Shown: positions 1-7,768, counted from the first letter of the stretch. The stretch is DNA of 63,695 bases from Phycisphaerales bacterium (GCA_020639095.1 JACKHH010000021.1:1-63695), one strand, 5' to 3'. Program-made: numbers and translations. The notes: generated from the sequence alone by a model not told the origin.

Positions 1-115
1 CGCGCAGCGCTGCGATTGCCGACGCGGCTGCCGGTGCGAAGGTGTCGGGTTCGCGCGTCACGCTGACGAGCGTACCGCCCCAATCGAAGATGATGGCGCG
101 TGGTTTTTTCATCAT
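1..115 (-). CDS. HAD-superfamily hydrolase, N-terminal fragment (cut by window edge)
   Basis: The reverse strand from 115 encodes a protein beginning MMKKPRAIIFDWGGTLVSV and stays open to the window edge. The FDWGGTLV segment fits HAD motif I (DxDx[T/V]), in which the first Asp is the phospho-acceptor; a Trp-Gly pair follows it, as in many HAD phosphatases. Only about 38 residues are visible, so substrate and subfamily cannot be assigned. Two adjacent ATG codons (115 and 112) could serve as start. The gene diverges from the small ORFs at 361. Confidence 0.7.
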   Translation of the reverse strand, partial: MMKKPRAIIFDWGGTLVSVTREPDTFAPAAASAIAALR

Positions 116-360
116 GCGGCGGATTCTATCGTATGGTGAGGAGGGACGGAACACGCCTGCTTTCCCGGCTGCCAGTGCTGGCGGCATGGTATCTTCAACA
201 ATCCGCGCGCACCGGTTGAACGGGTGCTTAACTTTCCTGGTCAACGTGCCGATATTGCACGTGGACCTTTTGGTTTGTTAAGCGGAGATCAACCCATCAC
301 CTGGTGAACCAAACTCACGCGTTTGTCCCGGACTCGTACGGATTGTGAAGGAGAACGGAC

Positions 361-435
361 ATGATTGCCGCGATGAGCTTCTTGGGTTGGGTTGTTGAGT
401 TTCTGTTGGGATTCATTGACAAGATCCCGGCGTAG
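361..435 (+). CDS. Putative 24-residue hydrophobic small protein
   Basis: ATG at 361 opens a 24-codon frame, MIAAMSFLGWVVEFLLGFID followed by KIPA, ending in TAG at 433-435. It is preceded by a strong Shine-Dalgarno AAGGAG at 348-353, spaced about seven bases from the ATG. The peptide is one hydrophobic or amphipathic helix with a short charged end, long enough to lie in or span a membrane. No homologue is recognised. It lies 245 bp from the divergent HAD gene and 28 bp ahead of another tiny ORF, so the two may form one transcript. The call rests on ribosome site and composition only. Confidence 0.4.
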   Translation: MIAAMSFLGWVVEFLLGFIDKIPA

Positions 436-463
436 AAAAGACTACCGCGTCGCCAAAGGAAAC

Positions 464-523
464 ATGCATATGGTTGCCATCATCACCCCCATTGATGACA
501 TCATCATCGACACCCGCGGATAG
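464..523 (+). CDS. Putative 19-residue small protein
   Basis: ATG at 464 starts MHMVAIITPIDDIIIDTRG and stops with TAG at 521-523. A purine-rich AAAGGA lies at 455-460, only a few bases before the ATG, and a second in-frame ATG at 470 has better spacing. The peptide is isoleucine-rich with acidic residues and resembles no family known to me. It follows the 24-residue ORF and is followed 28 bp later by the stop of the convergent radical SAM gene. A chance ORF cannot be excluded. Confidence 0.25.
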   Translation: MHMVAIITPIDDIIIDTRG

Positions 524-550
524 GCATTACGTTCGCCGGTCGTTTATGAA

Positions 551-1435
551 TCAGTCGCTGCTCGCGTAGTAAGCGTTCGCTGCGAGTTTCGCATCGCTTC
601 GTACGCGAGCAACGATCGCATCCAGCGTCTCGTTGGAGAGCGCGGTCACGTAGCTCTCCGCCGGCTGGCGTGCGACCGTGTAGATCTGCACCTCGTGAAT
701 CTTACCTCCTGCTGACGTGATCTCGCGCAAGCGGCCGACGTACGCCTCCAATTCCGCATCCGACGGCGCTTCGCCGTTGACCCGCATGAACAGCGATTGC
801 ACGCGGATCGAGCGCGCCAAAGCGGCTGCGATGATGTTCTGCATCACGTGCGTCAGCGGATAGTTCGGCCGGTTGATCAGTTCGTAGTACGGCTGCGTGC
901 CGGCATCGAGCTTCGCCCAGATTTCACCGTTCGCGTTGTCCATGATCGCGAGCCCGCGTTCGACAGCGGGTTTCGTCAGATAGCACGCGTCCGTGATCAG
1001 CACGATAAGCACGTCGGGCACGCCGTGTTCTGCTTTCAGGTCAGCCGCCAGTTGTACCGCCTCCGCGAACACCGGACAGGTGGTCGGTTCGCCGTCACCG
1101 CTGAAGGCGATGTCGTTGATGCGGCGCAGCGACTGGGGCACGGCTCCGAATTGCGGCTCGTCGAAGATGGCCCCGCTGGTCGCGAGCGCCAGCATGTGCG
1201 ACAGCTCCGCCCGCAACACATCGAGATCCACATCGCGCACGCGTACCGGTTGCGTGCGATCCACCTGGCAGTAGATGCAGTCGAAGTTGCACGCGGTGTC
1301 GGGGTTGAGGTTCACGCCGATGGACAGGCCGCGACTCCGCCGCGAGATCACGGGATAGACGTACAGATTGCTCCGCCAGTCGCGCGGATGGTGGGCAAAA
1401 ACGTCGGACAGGGATGGGTGCTCGTCGCTGGTCAT
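551..1435 (-). CDS. Radical SAM protein (COG0731-like)
   Basis: A 294-residue cytosolic protein. The motif CNFDCIYCQ at about residues 49-57 is the CxxxCxxC cluster of radical SAM enzymes, which binds a [4Fe-4S] centre and cleaves S-adenosylmethionine. The segment IAFSGDGEPT matches the glycine-rich SAM-binding strand seen in activase-like and wybutosine-type (COG0731) members, and FMRVNGEAPSDAELEAYV is a typical late segment of that group. The reaction and substrate are not predictable. The start ATG at 1435 diverges from the cupin gene, leaving a 127-bp shared upstream region. Family assignment is firm; function is unknown. Confidence 0.8.
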   Translation of the reverse strand: MTSDEHPSLSDVFAHHPRDWRSNLYVYPVISRRSRGLSIGVNLNPDTACNFDCIYCQVDRTQPVRVRDVDLDVLRAELSHMLALATSGAIFDEPQFGAVPQSLRRINDIAFSGDGEPTTCPVFAEAVQLAADLKAEHGVPDVLIVLITDACYLTKPAVERGLAIMDNANGEIWAKLDAGTQPYYELINRPNYPLTHVMQNIIAAALARSIRVQSLFMRVNGEAPSDAELEAYVGRLREITSAGGKIHEVQIYTVARQPAESYVTALSNETLDAIVARVRSDAKLAANAYYASSD

Positions 1436-1562
1436 GCTTGTCTATAGGATAATGACATGCCCGCCAAATGCACAGGTGAGCGCATGGCATATGGAAGAGA
1501 CGCAACCGCCCGAGACGGGCGACTCATTGCGGGCGTTGAATGGACCCGGAGAGTGCGCGACG

Positions 1563-1931
1563 ATGGAACCGGCATTGAAGAAGAATCTCGATGCGTTGTT
1601 CGACCAGTTTTCTGAGCACTGGTCGCCGCGGATTGTTGCGGAGTTGAACGGGCAGCACGTCAAGTTGGTGAAATTCCAGGGGCCTTTCGTGTGGCATCAG
1701 CATGATGACGCGGACGAGATGTTCCTGGTGCATCGCGGGTCGTTTCGCATGGAGTTTCGCGACCGCCACGTTGAGTTGGGCGTGGGGGATTTCCTGGTCG
1801 TGCCGCGCGGGGTCGAGCATCGGCCGGTTGCCGACGCGGAGGTGGAGGTCATTCTTTTTGAACCCGCCGGTACCGTGAATACCGGTGACGTTGCTGATGA
1901 GAAAACCGTTGCGGAACCCGAACGGCTTTAG
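1563..1931 (+). CDS. Small cupin-domain protein
   Basis: A 122-residue single-domain cupin. The metal-binding motif is visible as WHQHDDADEMFLVHRG, and the second motif as GDFLVVPRGVEHRPVA, giving a double-stranded beta-helix with a His/Glu metal site. I chose ATG 1563 because the protein then begins MEPALKKNLDALFDQFSEHW, the usual length and start for this compact family; ATG 1491 is an alternative extension. The conserved C-terminal FEPAGTVNTGD is typical of these proteins, whose substrates are mostly unknown. It is followed at once by a palindromic repeat and then a membrane-protein gene. Confidence 0.8.
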   Translation: MEPALKKNLDALFDQFSEHWSPRIVAELNGQHVKLVKFQGPFVWHQHDDADEMFLVHRGSFRMEFRDRHVELGVGDFLVVPRGVEHRPVADAEVEVILFEPAGTVNTGDVADEKTVAEPERL

Positions 1932-1944
1932 CGCGATATGCCGT

Positions 1945-2064
1945 ACCCCCCTCCCTCTGGGAGGGGTTGGGGGAGGGAGTCTTGTGATGGCTGTGCATTG
2001 ACGTTCGAATCGCTTCTTCCTTTTCCCCTCACCCTGCCTCTCCCCTGAGGGGAGAGGGGGTTTG
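1945..2064. repeat. Composite two-hairpin repeat (family C), solitary copy
   Basis: About 120 bp with one G/C-rich hairpin at each end: CCCTCCCTCTGGGAGGG on the left and CTCTCCCCTGAGGGGAGAG on the right, joined by about 50 bp of less conserved sequence. The same arrangement recurs at 25985-26105 in the same orientation, and at 36006-36134 and 36606-36734 in reverse orientation. It fills the gap between the cupin gene and the membrane-protein gene. Confidence 0.8.
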
Positions 2065-2108
2065 GTCTGCCTTTCAGGCTGGGCGCAATTCCTGCCGATG
2101 ACCGGGGC

Positions 2109-4031
2109 ATGAGTACGCTTGCGCCGGAATTGATGGCTGATCGTCGCGATGCTTCCGCAGTGGTGGACGTTCGTGCGCGGGCTTCGATGTTGTCCTTGGT
2201 CGCTGCCGGCGCGGTGTTGGTGTCAGCCGTTGCGTTCGGGTTGATTCGCCAGCCTTGCAACGACATTGGTTGGCACCTGGCGACGGCGCGGGTGGCGTTC
2301 GAGACCGGGTCCTGGCCGGTGACCAACACGTTCAGCAATACCCATCCGGATTATCCGCTCGATCAGCAGTATCCCCTGTTTCAAACGCTGCTCTACGGCG
2401 CGTATCGCGCCGCCGGCTGGTCGGGATTGAGTATTCTCAATTGCGTCGGGTGGGTGGGAGCGTTTCTGCTGTTGGTGCGATGGGGCGGATCGTGGCGGCG
2501 GGCTGTCTTGTTTCATTTGCCGTGGATGGTGGCGCTGTTGGCGCTGCAACGGCGGATGATTGTGCGGCCTGATTTGATGAGCGTGCTGCTGCTCGCGTGC
2601 GAGTTGCTGGTGATTGAGGCGTACTTGCGGGCGGGTTGGCGGCGGCTTGGTGGATCGAGCGGAGGAATTGAACGACGCATCGCTGTTGACTGTCCGCTCC
2701 CTTACAGTCGCGGCTCGGATTTCGACTGCGGTTTGGTGGGCGGTGCCCTTCCTGCTTGGCGCTGTTGGGTGCTGCTCCTTCTGTTGCCTTTGATGCAATG
2801 GGTTTGGGCGAATTCGCATCAGCTCTTTCCGCTGGGGCTGGCGGTGCAGGGGTTGCTGATTGGGCATCTCTTGTTGGCTCGGTGGGGGCGCTTTGGTGTT
2901 GATACGCGCGATCGCTCTGTGCCGCTGTGGCCGGTGGTCGTTGCGTTCGCGGGGTCGCTGGGTGTTTGTTTGCTCACGCCGTTGGGTGTTGGGATTGTGC
3001 GCGTGGTCGCGAATACGAGCGGGAGTTTGACGCATCACCGCGGCGACGTGCAGGAGTTTGCGTACCTGTGGGACCGGCCTTGGGAGTTGCAGCTTGCGGT
3101 AGTTTGCGGGCTGCTTGGCCTGATCGGTTTGTGGCGCACGCAGCGCAATTGGCGGCCGCTTGAGGTCGGGTTGTGGTGCGGGACGCTGGTGATGTTGCTC
3201 GGGGCTGTTCGCGGCCTGGTGTTCTTCGGGCCGATCAGCGTGGCGATCTTTGTGCGTTCGTACACGCGGGTGGATTCGGACGACGCGACTCGAACGCCGG
3301 TAATTCGCTGGCCGGCGCTGCGCGGTGTGATGGTGATGCTCACGTTGTTGCTTGCGGGCAATGTGGTGTTGCATCGCTGGGTGCGTCCGCCGCTTGCGCT
3401 CGGTGGTACGCAACCCGGTTTGGGACAGAGCCTGGGCGACTGGCCGGACGGGGCGGTTGCGTTTCTGCGGGAAAATCCGCCGCCCGGTGCGATGATGAAC
3501 CTGCCGTGGTCGCTGGGCAGTCCGCTGATTTGGGAATTGCCAAGTAAGCCGGTGTTTGTGGATGCCCGGCTTGAAGCGTATCCGCGGGCGTTTCTAGTGG
3601 ACTGCATGGCTGCGGAGAAGGATGACGCCACGCTGGCCCGGCTGATCGACGAATACGAACCGACCTGGATTGTTGCGGATCATCGGGATGATGACGTACG
3701 TGCCCGCGTGCTTGCACTGATGGCCAGCGGTGAATGGTCGTGCGTGTATGCCGATACGCTGGCGCTGGTGCTGGTTCGGGAAGCGGCGGATACGCAGGCG
3801 TATTTGGCTGATCGGCGCATCGTGGTTGATCAGTTCGCGCCGCGTGATTTGCTCGACGGGCCGGGCGTCTTGCGTGCGCGACAACGCGTTCACTTTGCGC
3901 GATTGCTGCTTGATTGTGGCGCGGTGGAGCGTGCGCGTGAGCAACTGTCGCAGGCGCAAGACGAGGCGGGAAATGATGCCGAGGTGGCTTCGCTCATTTC
4001 AGATGTACAGCGCACTCTTAGTGCATTATGA
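2109..4031 (+). CDS. Polytopic membrane protein, GT-C glycosyltransferase-like, with C-terminal soluble domain
   Basis: 640 residues with roughly ten hydrophobic segments between residues 25 and 430, followed by a soluble C-terminal region. Near the N-terminus, CNDIGWHLATARVAFETGSW resembles the first loop of GT-C type sugar transferases and of the convergent gene at 4216-5754 (DPDLWFHLASGDYILAHGS), so the two are probably distant paralogues. The C-terminal PVFVDARLEAYPRAFLVD also matches the neighbour. Activity is an inference. Oddity: bases 2691-2722 are a copy of a dispersed palindromic repeat, read in frame as CPLPYSRGSDF within a poorly conserved loop, which suggests repeat insertion without loss of the frame. 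Start ATG 2109 follows a GGGG tract. Confidence 0.65.
   Translation: MSTLAPELMADRRDASAVVDVRARASMLSLVAAGAVLVSAVAFGLIRQPCNDIGWHLATARVAFETGSWPVTNTFSNTHPDYPLDQQYPLFQTLLYGAYRAAGWSGLSILNCVGWVGAFLLLVRWGGSWRRAVLFHLPWMVALLALQRRMIVRPDLMSVLLLACELLVIEAYLRAGWRRLGGSSGGIERRIAVDCPLPYSRGSDFDCGLVGGALPAWRCWVLLLLLPLMQWVWANSHQLFPLGLAVQGLLIGHLLLARWGRFGVDTRDRSVPLWPVVVAFAGSLGVCLLTPLGVGIVRVVANTSGSLTHHRGDVQEFAYLWDRPWELQLAVVCGLLGLIGLWRTQRNWRPLEVGLWCGTLVMLLGAVRGLVFFGPISVAIFVRSYTRVDSDDATRTPVIRWPALRGVMVMLTLLLAGNVVLHRWVRPPLALGGTQPGLGQSLGDWPDGAVAFLRENPPPGAMMNLPWSLGSPLIWELPSKPVFVDARLEAYPRAFLVDCMAAEKDDATLARLIDEYEPTWIVADHRDDDVRARVLALMASGEWSCVYADTLALVLVREAADTQAYLADRRIVVDQFAPRDLLDGPGVLRARQRVHFARLLLDCGAVERAREQLSQAQDEAGNDAEVASLISDVQRTLSAL
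2691..2722. repeat. Dispersed palindromic repeat (family B) inside a coding sequence
   Basis: The 32-base segment TGTCCGCTCCCTTACAGTCG followed by CGGCTCGGATTT is identical to 35251-35282. Its core is present in inverted orientation at 28231-28257, and a variant occurs at 25926-25951. The sequence can fold with CCGC/GCGG and TCCG/CGGA arms. Here it lies in frame in the membrane-protein gene 2109-4031. Confidence 0.85.
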
Positions 4032-4050
4032 AGTTGCGCTGTTCAGCTTG

Positions 4051-4197
4051 GTCTGACCGGCTGGAAAGCCGGTCCCACATGCCTGGGTCTGACCGGCTGG
4101 GAAAGCTGGTCCCACATTCCTGGGCCTGACCGGCTGGGAAAGCTGGTCCCACATTCCTGGGTCTGACCGGTTGGGAAAGCTGGTCCCACATTCCTGG
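4051..4197. repeat. Tandem array of four 36-37 bp hairpin units (family A)
   Basis: Four head-to-tail units begin at 4051, 4087, 4124 and 4161. Each contains the hairpin ACCGGCTGGAAAGCCGGT or a close variant followed by CCCACATTCCTGG. There are no unique spacers, so it is not a CRISPR array. It lies between the convergent membrane-protein genes and could act as a bidirectional transcript end. The same hairpin occurs as an inverted doublet at 22305-22356. Confidence 0.9.
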
Positions 4198-4215
4198 CGG
4201 GGTGGCTGCGGGAGC

Positions 4216-5754
4216 TCAAGCTCGCGGCTCTTTGGTTGGCGACATCGGATTGTTTGCTTCGCAGATGGCGGGCAGTGCGTCGGCGCGGATGAAGGTCAGC
4301 GCGGACTGGTCTTCCGCGAGCAGTTTCCAATCGGGATTGGCCCGCAGGATCGCCGCGAGCCAGTCGTCTTTTTCGAGAACGGCTGCCTTGATGTTGTAGC
4401 GTTCGAAGAGTTCCTCCCACCCCTTGCCTGTCGCTGCCCAGCGAGCGGCGGCACAGATTTCGTCGCCGTACACATCCGCGCGACTATCGACGAACACACG
4501 AAGGCGTCCGGGGGCTGCGTGCAGCACGTAACTGCCGGTGTTGTACGTGGTAAAGACGTTCCACGCGCCGTCGAAGAGGGAGAGCGCTCGGGCGCCGGCT
4601 ACGGGTTCGGCTGCGTCGTAGCGACGTTGTACGTTCGTGGGGAAATCCCATAGCACCGCAAGAAGCAACATGGACAGGAGGATGAGCGGCGGGGCGTGCC
4701 CGCGCAGCGTTTCACGGACGTGCGCGCGAGGAACGTTTGAGGAACCCAAGGCCGCCGCCAGTAGCGGAATGGCTGCTATGCACGCAAGCGGTATGTGTCG
4801 CACCGCCGTCATGGACAGTACGAGTAGTGCGATCGCCAGGAGCAGTTCCGCCCAGCGGATGTTGCGACGCGTGCGGGCCAGGGCGATCACCACGCTGGTC
4901 AGCAGCAGGTACGCGTAGATATCCGGAACTTCGACAGGGAAGAGGCTGGGCGGTTGCCATTCCTGCGTGTGGTGCAGCGTTTCGAGATTCGCGGTGAGCG
5001 CGACGTATTCGAAGTGCGTGATGCGGTGCGGGGTAACGAGAATCGCCAGCGTGGACAGTAATAACGACGCGAGCAGCATGCCCAGTTCGCGGCGGTGGTT
5101 TGCGAAGTTGCCGGACAGCGCGTCGATCATCCGGCCCGCGAGCCACACCGCAACGACGATCAATCCCATAACACATGCAGCGTGTACCTGCGCCCAGAAC
5201 AGAAAGATCAGCGGTAGCAGAAGTATAGTGCGCCAATTCGCGGTGCGCGCGTGGCGCACGAGAAGTCCGATTACCACGGCAGCGAGCAGCAGGCTCAATA
5301 CCTGCGGGCGCAGTCCGCGCGTATTACCGGCAGCGATCGCGAGACCGAGGCAGATTGCGGCAGCCGGTAGCGGAGAAACACCTCGACCCACGAGCAAACC
5401 CAATGCGATGATGAACACGGCTGCGAAGATGAGCGCGAAGATCGCCTCAGCCATTCGCGGACCCAAGTGGTTCCACGCGAGCGACACCGCGACATCGAAT
5501 AACCAGGAGTGCGGAACCCAGAGTTCGTCCGCGCGCGTGAAGCTGAACGGGTCACGATCCGGAACGCTGCCGTGCGCGAGGATGTAGTCACCGCTGGCAA
5601 GGTGGAACCAGAGGTCGGGGTCGCGCGGCATCGGTTGGAACCCGATAACGACGGCGAGCGCGACGACGATGCCAAACGGCAGCGCGAGCGACGCGCGCAG
5701 CGGGACTGCCGCGTCCTGGCTGAGTTCGGTCGGCATGCGTTCGATGCGCGTCAT
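4216..5754 (-). CDS. Polytopic membrane protein, GT-C glycosyltransferase-like
   Basis: 512 residues, with about ten hydrophobic helices from residue 25 to about 385 and a soluble C-terminal domain. The N-terminal loop DPDLWFHLASGDYILAHGS and the later DPFSFTRADELWVPHSWLFD are characteristic of a family of uncharacterised GT39/GT-C-like membrane proteins in Planctomycetota. The C-terminal FTTYNTGSYVLHAAPGRLRV and FVDSRADVYGDEI correspond to the FVDARLEAY region of the convergent gene 2109-4031. It is probably a lipid-linked sugar transferase or a related inner-membrane enzyme. ATG 5754 is preceded only by AGG at close range; ATG 5736 is an alternative. Confidence 0.65.
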   Translation of the reverse strand: MTRIERMPTELSQDAAVPLRASLALPFGIVVALAVVIGFQPMPRDPDLWFHLASGDYILAHGSVPDRDPFSFTRADELWVPHSWLFDVAVSLAWNHLGPRMAEAIFALIFAAVFIIALGLLVGRGVSPLPAAAICLGLAIAAGNTRGLRPQVLSLLLAAVVIGLLVRHARTANWRTILLLPLIFLFWAQVHAACVMGLIVVAVWLAGRMIDALSGNFANHRRELGMLLASLLLSTLAILVTPHRITHFEYVALTANLETLHHTQEWQPPSLFPVEVPDIYAYLLLTSVVIALARTRRNIRWAELLLAIALLVLSMTAVRHIPLACIAAIPLLAAALGSSNVPRAHVRETLRGHAPPLILLSMLLLAVLWDFPTNVQRRYDAAEPVAGARALSLFDGAWNVFTTYNTGSYVLHAAPGRLRVFVDSRADVYGDEICAAARWAATGKGWEELFERYNIKAAVLEKDDWLAAILRANPDWKLLAEDQSALTFIRADALPAICEANNPMSPTKEPRA

Positions 5755-6258
5755 ACCTGGTTATCGGCGTGCGTGCGGATTTCGCTGAGTGGGTCGTTTT
5801 TCAAGGGGAAAAACGTGCATTGGGGGCATCCAATAAGCTCAGGGTCGCCGGATTTCCGCGAAGTGTTCCTGGGGGAGACGCCCCGTGGTGCGTCGGAGCG
5901 ATGACTTTTCCGGTCGTCAGAAAATCGGAAAAACACAATTTGCTTGAAGCGGTTTTGTTTCTTACGTTTGGAGTGCTGCCGCGTGTCCCGGTCGATGAAG
6001 GAGACGCGGAAGTGACAAGTCACGTCGGGGATCAACGCCCGCTGAGGTAGCACGAGGGCGTTGCTTACAGAATTGCAGCTTGGCGCCTGGATGGGCGCAG
6101 GAATCTGCTGGCCGGTCCGGAATGATCGGCAATTGCCTTGACCCTTTGGAGGTTTGGGTGGACATCGGGTGCATCGATCAACGGAGGGGTGGATGTGCGA
6201 AACTGACGTTTGGGTGCCCGCGGATTGCGGCCCCAGCCCTTGCACAAGGAAGAAAAAG
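5755..6258. other. Long gene-free region upstream of flp
   Basis: About 500 bp without a convincing gene. Frames crossing it lack family resemblance and good starts. It contains possible stem-forming sequence such as TTTTCCG (5909-5915) facing CGGAAAA (5929-5935), and a purine-rich AAGGAAGAAAAAG just before the flp ATG at 6259. I found no match to the c-di-GMP riboswitch core. It probably carries the promoter and a long 5' leader of the pilus locus, but I cannot place a promoter with confidence. Confidence 0.4.
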
Positions 6259-6429
6259 ATGAAGGCAATTGTCAACCGCGCGAAGAGTTTCCTGAAGAGC
6301 GAAGATGGCCCGACCGCGACCGAGTACGCGGTTATGTTGGCGCTCATTATCGTGGTCTGCATCGCCACGGTGAAGTCGATCGGTACGAAGGCCAACACGG
6401 CGTTCAAGGCCGTCGACGACAACCTGTAG
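6259..6429 (+). CDS. flp: Flp-type (type IVb) major pilin
   Basis: 56 residues: MKAIVNRAKSFLKSEDG, then PTATEYAVMLALIIVVCIAT and a short polar tail. The cleavage site for the Tad prepilin peptidase is clear: Gly17 then PTATEY, giving Glu at +5 and Tyr at +6 of the mature protein as in Flp pilins. A hydrophobic helix follows and would pack in the fibre core. The ATG at 6259 is preceded by AAGGAAGAAAAAG; longer upstream frames lack a ribosome site. It is the first gene of the tad locus and is followed by a strong hairpin, consistent with higher expression than the downstream machinery. Confidence 0.93.
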   Translation: MKAIVNRAKSFLKSEDGPTATEYAVMLALIIVVCIATVKSIGTKANTAFKAVDDNL

Positions 6430-6440
6430 AAATCTGCCGC

Positions 6441-6476
6441 GGTGCGGCTCGGGGCCTCGCGACCCCGGGCCGCGCC
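6441..6476 (+). terminator. 14-bp hairpin just downstream of flp
   Basis: GGTGCGGCTCGGGG at 6441-6454 pairs with CCCCGGGCCGCGCC at 6463-6476 (two G-U pairs as RNA) around an 8-base loop, 12 bases after the flp stop. No long T-tract follows, so it may be an attenuator or an mRNA 3' stabiliser rather than a full terminator. Confidence 0.6.
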
Positions 6477-6645
6477 ACTTTCCGCTTCGGGGGGGAAGGG
6501 CGCCGCTCACGCTTGGGCGGCTGCCCCTCACCCCGTTGAACGCTGGACACTGCGGAGGGGAAAGAGGCGCGGTGACTGGCGGAGCTTGGCAGGGCTCGCG
6601 GTCTGGGGACGTTAGCGGCAGCTTTTGCACGGAAAGGGTAGATTG

Positions 6646-7197
6646 ATGGATCCGTTCTGGCTCACAACTTGTTTGATTTTGGTTCCCGGCGTCTTGCTCG
6701 CGTCGTGGATCGACTACGCGAAGCGTAAGGTTCCGAACTGGCTCAACGCTTCGTTGATCGTGGTGGGTCTGGTCGTGCAGGGTTATTTCCACGGGACGCA
6801 CGGTATCGGCCAGGGCCTGTTGGGCTTGTCGGTCGGTTTTGGCGTGCTGATCGTTCCGTGGTTGATGCACGGGATGGGCGCCGGCGACGTGAAGTTGATG
6901 GCGGCGATTGGTGTGTGGTTCGGTCCCTGGATGACGCTGGTGTCGTTCGCGGTCGGTGCGATCATCGGCGGAGCGGCGGCGGTAGTGATGATCTTGTCCA
7001 CGGGTCGCCTGCACCACGCGTTGGGGAATCTCAATATTATCTGGATCAAGATGCAGTCGCGTGACACGCTGTTCGGCGAGTTCGGTTCCGCCAAGAGTTT
7101 CGGCGACACCTCGCAGCTTCTGCCGTACGGCGTACCGCTGACCGCAGGTTCGTTGCTGGTCCTTGGCGGCTTCTTGGCCGATTGGTGGGTGCTGTGA
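6646..7197 (+). CDS. cpaA: Tad prepilin peptidase (A24 family)
   Basis: 183 residues with about five membrane helices. The two catalytic aspartates of A24 aspartic peptidases are visible: SWIDYAKRKVPNW near the N-terminus and GAGDVKLM (the GxGDxK motif) near the middle. It would remove the leader of the Flp pilin and of pseudopilins such as TadE. ATG 6646 follows GGAAAGGG at a suitable distance; an upstream in-frame TTG at 6625 is less likely. The stop TGA overlaps the start of tadE as TGATG, suggesting translational coupling. Also called tadV. Confidence 0.9.
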   Translation: MDPFWLTTCLILVPGVLLASWIDYAKRKVPNWLNASLIVVGLVVQGYFHGTHGIGQGLLGLSVGFGVLIVPWLMHGMGAGDVKLMAAIGVWFGPWMTLVSFAVGAIIGGAAAVVMILSTGRLHHALGNLNIIWIKMQSRDTLFGEFGSAKSFGDTSQLLPYGVPLTAGSLLVLGGFLADWWVL

Positions 7198-7646
7198 TGT
7201 TGCGATTGAGGTCTTTGCTGCGTACTCGTGGGACAAAGCGCCGGCTTCGCCGGCGTGCCGCAGCCATGGTCGAGTTTGCGATCGTGCTGCCGCTGCTGCT
7301 GACGGTGTTGTTCGGCATCATCGAGTTCGGCCAGCTCTTCAAAGTGCGCTTGTCAGCGCAGCAGGCCGCTCGCGAAGCTTGTCGCATCGCCGTACTGCAA
7401 TCCACCGCGAAACCGTACAACAATGCCGGTGGCCCGGTCATGCAGAAGATCCAACAGATCATGACGGCTGCTGGTGTTTCAACCTACAACGCGGGCATGG
7501 TCACGATTACCGAGGACTCTGTTGCGGATCCTGCCGTGACGGTCTCGATCACCGTGCCCTACGATGACGTGAAACTCACGGGCTTCTTGCACGTGATCAC
7601 GTCCAACGTGTCGGGCAGTTGCTCGATGCGTAAAGAAGGCGTCTAG
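7197..7646 (+). CDS. tadE: TadE-like pseudopilin
   Basis: 149 residues. The arginine-rich start MLRLRSLLRTRGTKRRLRRR precedes AAMVEFAIVLPLLLTVLFGI, the TadE motif in which a Glu sits at the start of the hydrophobic helix, so the protein is anchored by its N-terminus with the rest outside the membrane. TadE proteins are minor pseudopilins of the Tad machine. The start ATG overlaps the preceding stop. A 306-bp gap follows, holding only a 24-base palindrome and weak sequence, so cpaB onward may be a second transcript. Confidence 0.88.
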   Translation: MLRLRSLLRTRGTKRRLRRRAAAMVEFAIVLPLLLTVLFGIIEFGQLFKVRLSAQQAAREACRIAVLQSTAKPYNNAGGPVMQKIQQIMTAAGVSTYNAGMVTITEDSVADPAVTVSITVPYDDVKLTGFLHVITSNVSGSCSMRKEGV

Positions 7647-7744
7647 ACGACTTAGCGCCTGCGGGTCCGGGAACTGAAAGAAGCGCAATACCGGCGGAGT
7701 GTCATCCTGCAATCCATGCCGAACGTCCGATATTCTTTCCGTCC

Positions 7745-7768
7745 CAACTCCCTCCGCGGAGGGAGTTG
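7745..7768. terminator. Perfect 24-base palindrome between tadE and cpaB
   Basis: CAACTCCCTCCG is followed immediately by its exact reverse complement, CGGAGGGAGTTG. It could be an operator or the stem of a terminator without a T-tract. The surrounding gap 7647-7952 shows nothing else I can name. Confidence 0.4.

Noticed and set aside
2223..3413. 396-codon open frame on the - strand
   Set aside because: It lies fully antisense to the membrane-protein gene 2109-4031, is rich in Arg, His, Gln and Pro, and shows no family features; a GC-rich shadow.
4051..4197. CRISPR array
   Set aside because: Units are contiguous without distinct spacers, and no cas genes are present.
4043..4420. 125-codon - strand frame across the tandem repeat array
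   Set aside because: Half of it is translated hairpin repeat and the rest is the other frame of the neighbouring gene's end.
6040..6200. c-di-GMP riboswitch ahead of flp
   Set aside because: Some purine-rich and hairpin-like pieces are present, but the conserved core and tetraloop-receptor sequence are not.
5751..6422. 223-codon - strand frame upstream of flp
   Set aside because: It runs through the leader and antisense to flp, has poor composition and no homology pattern.
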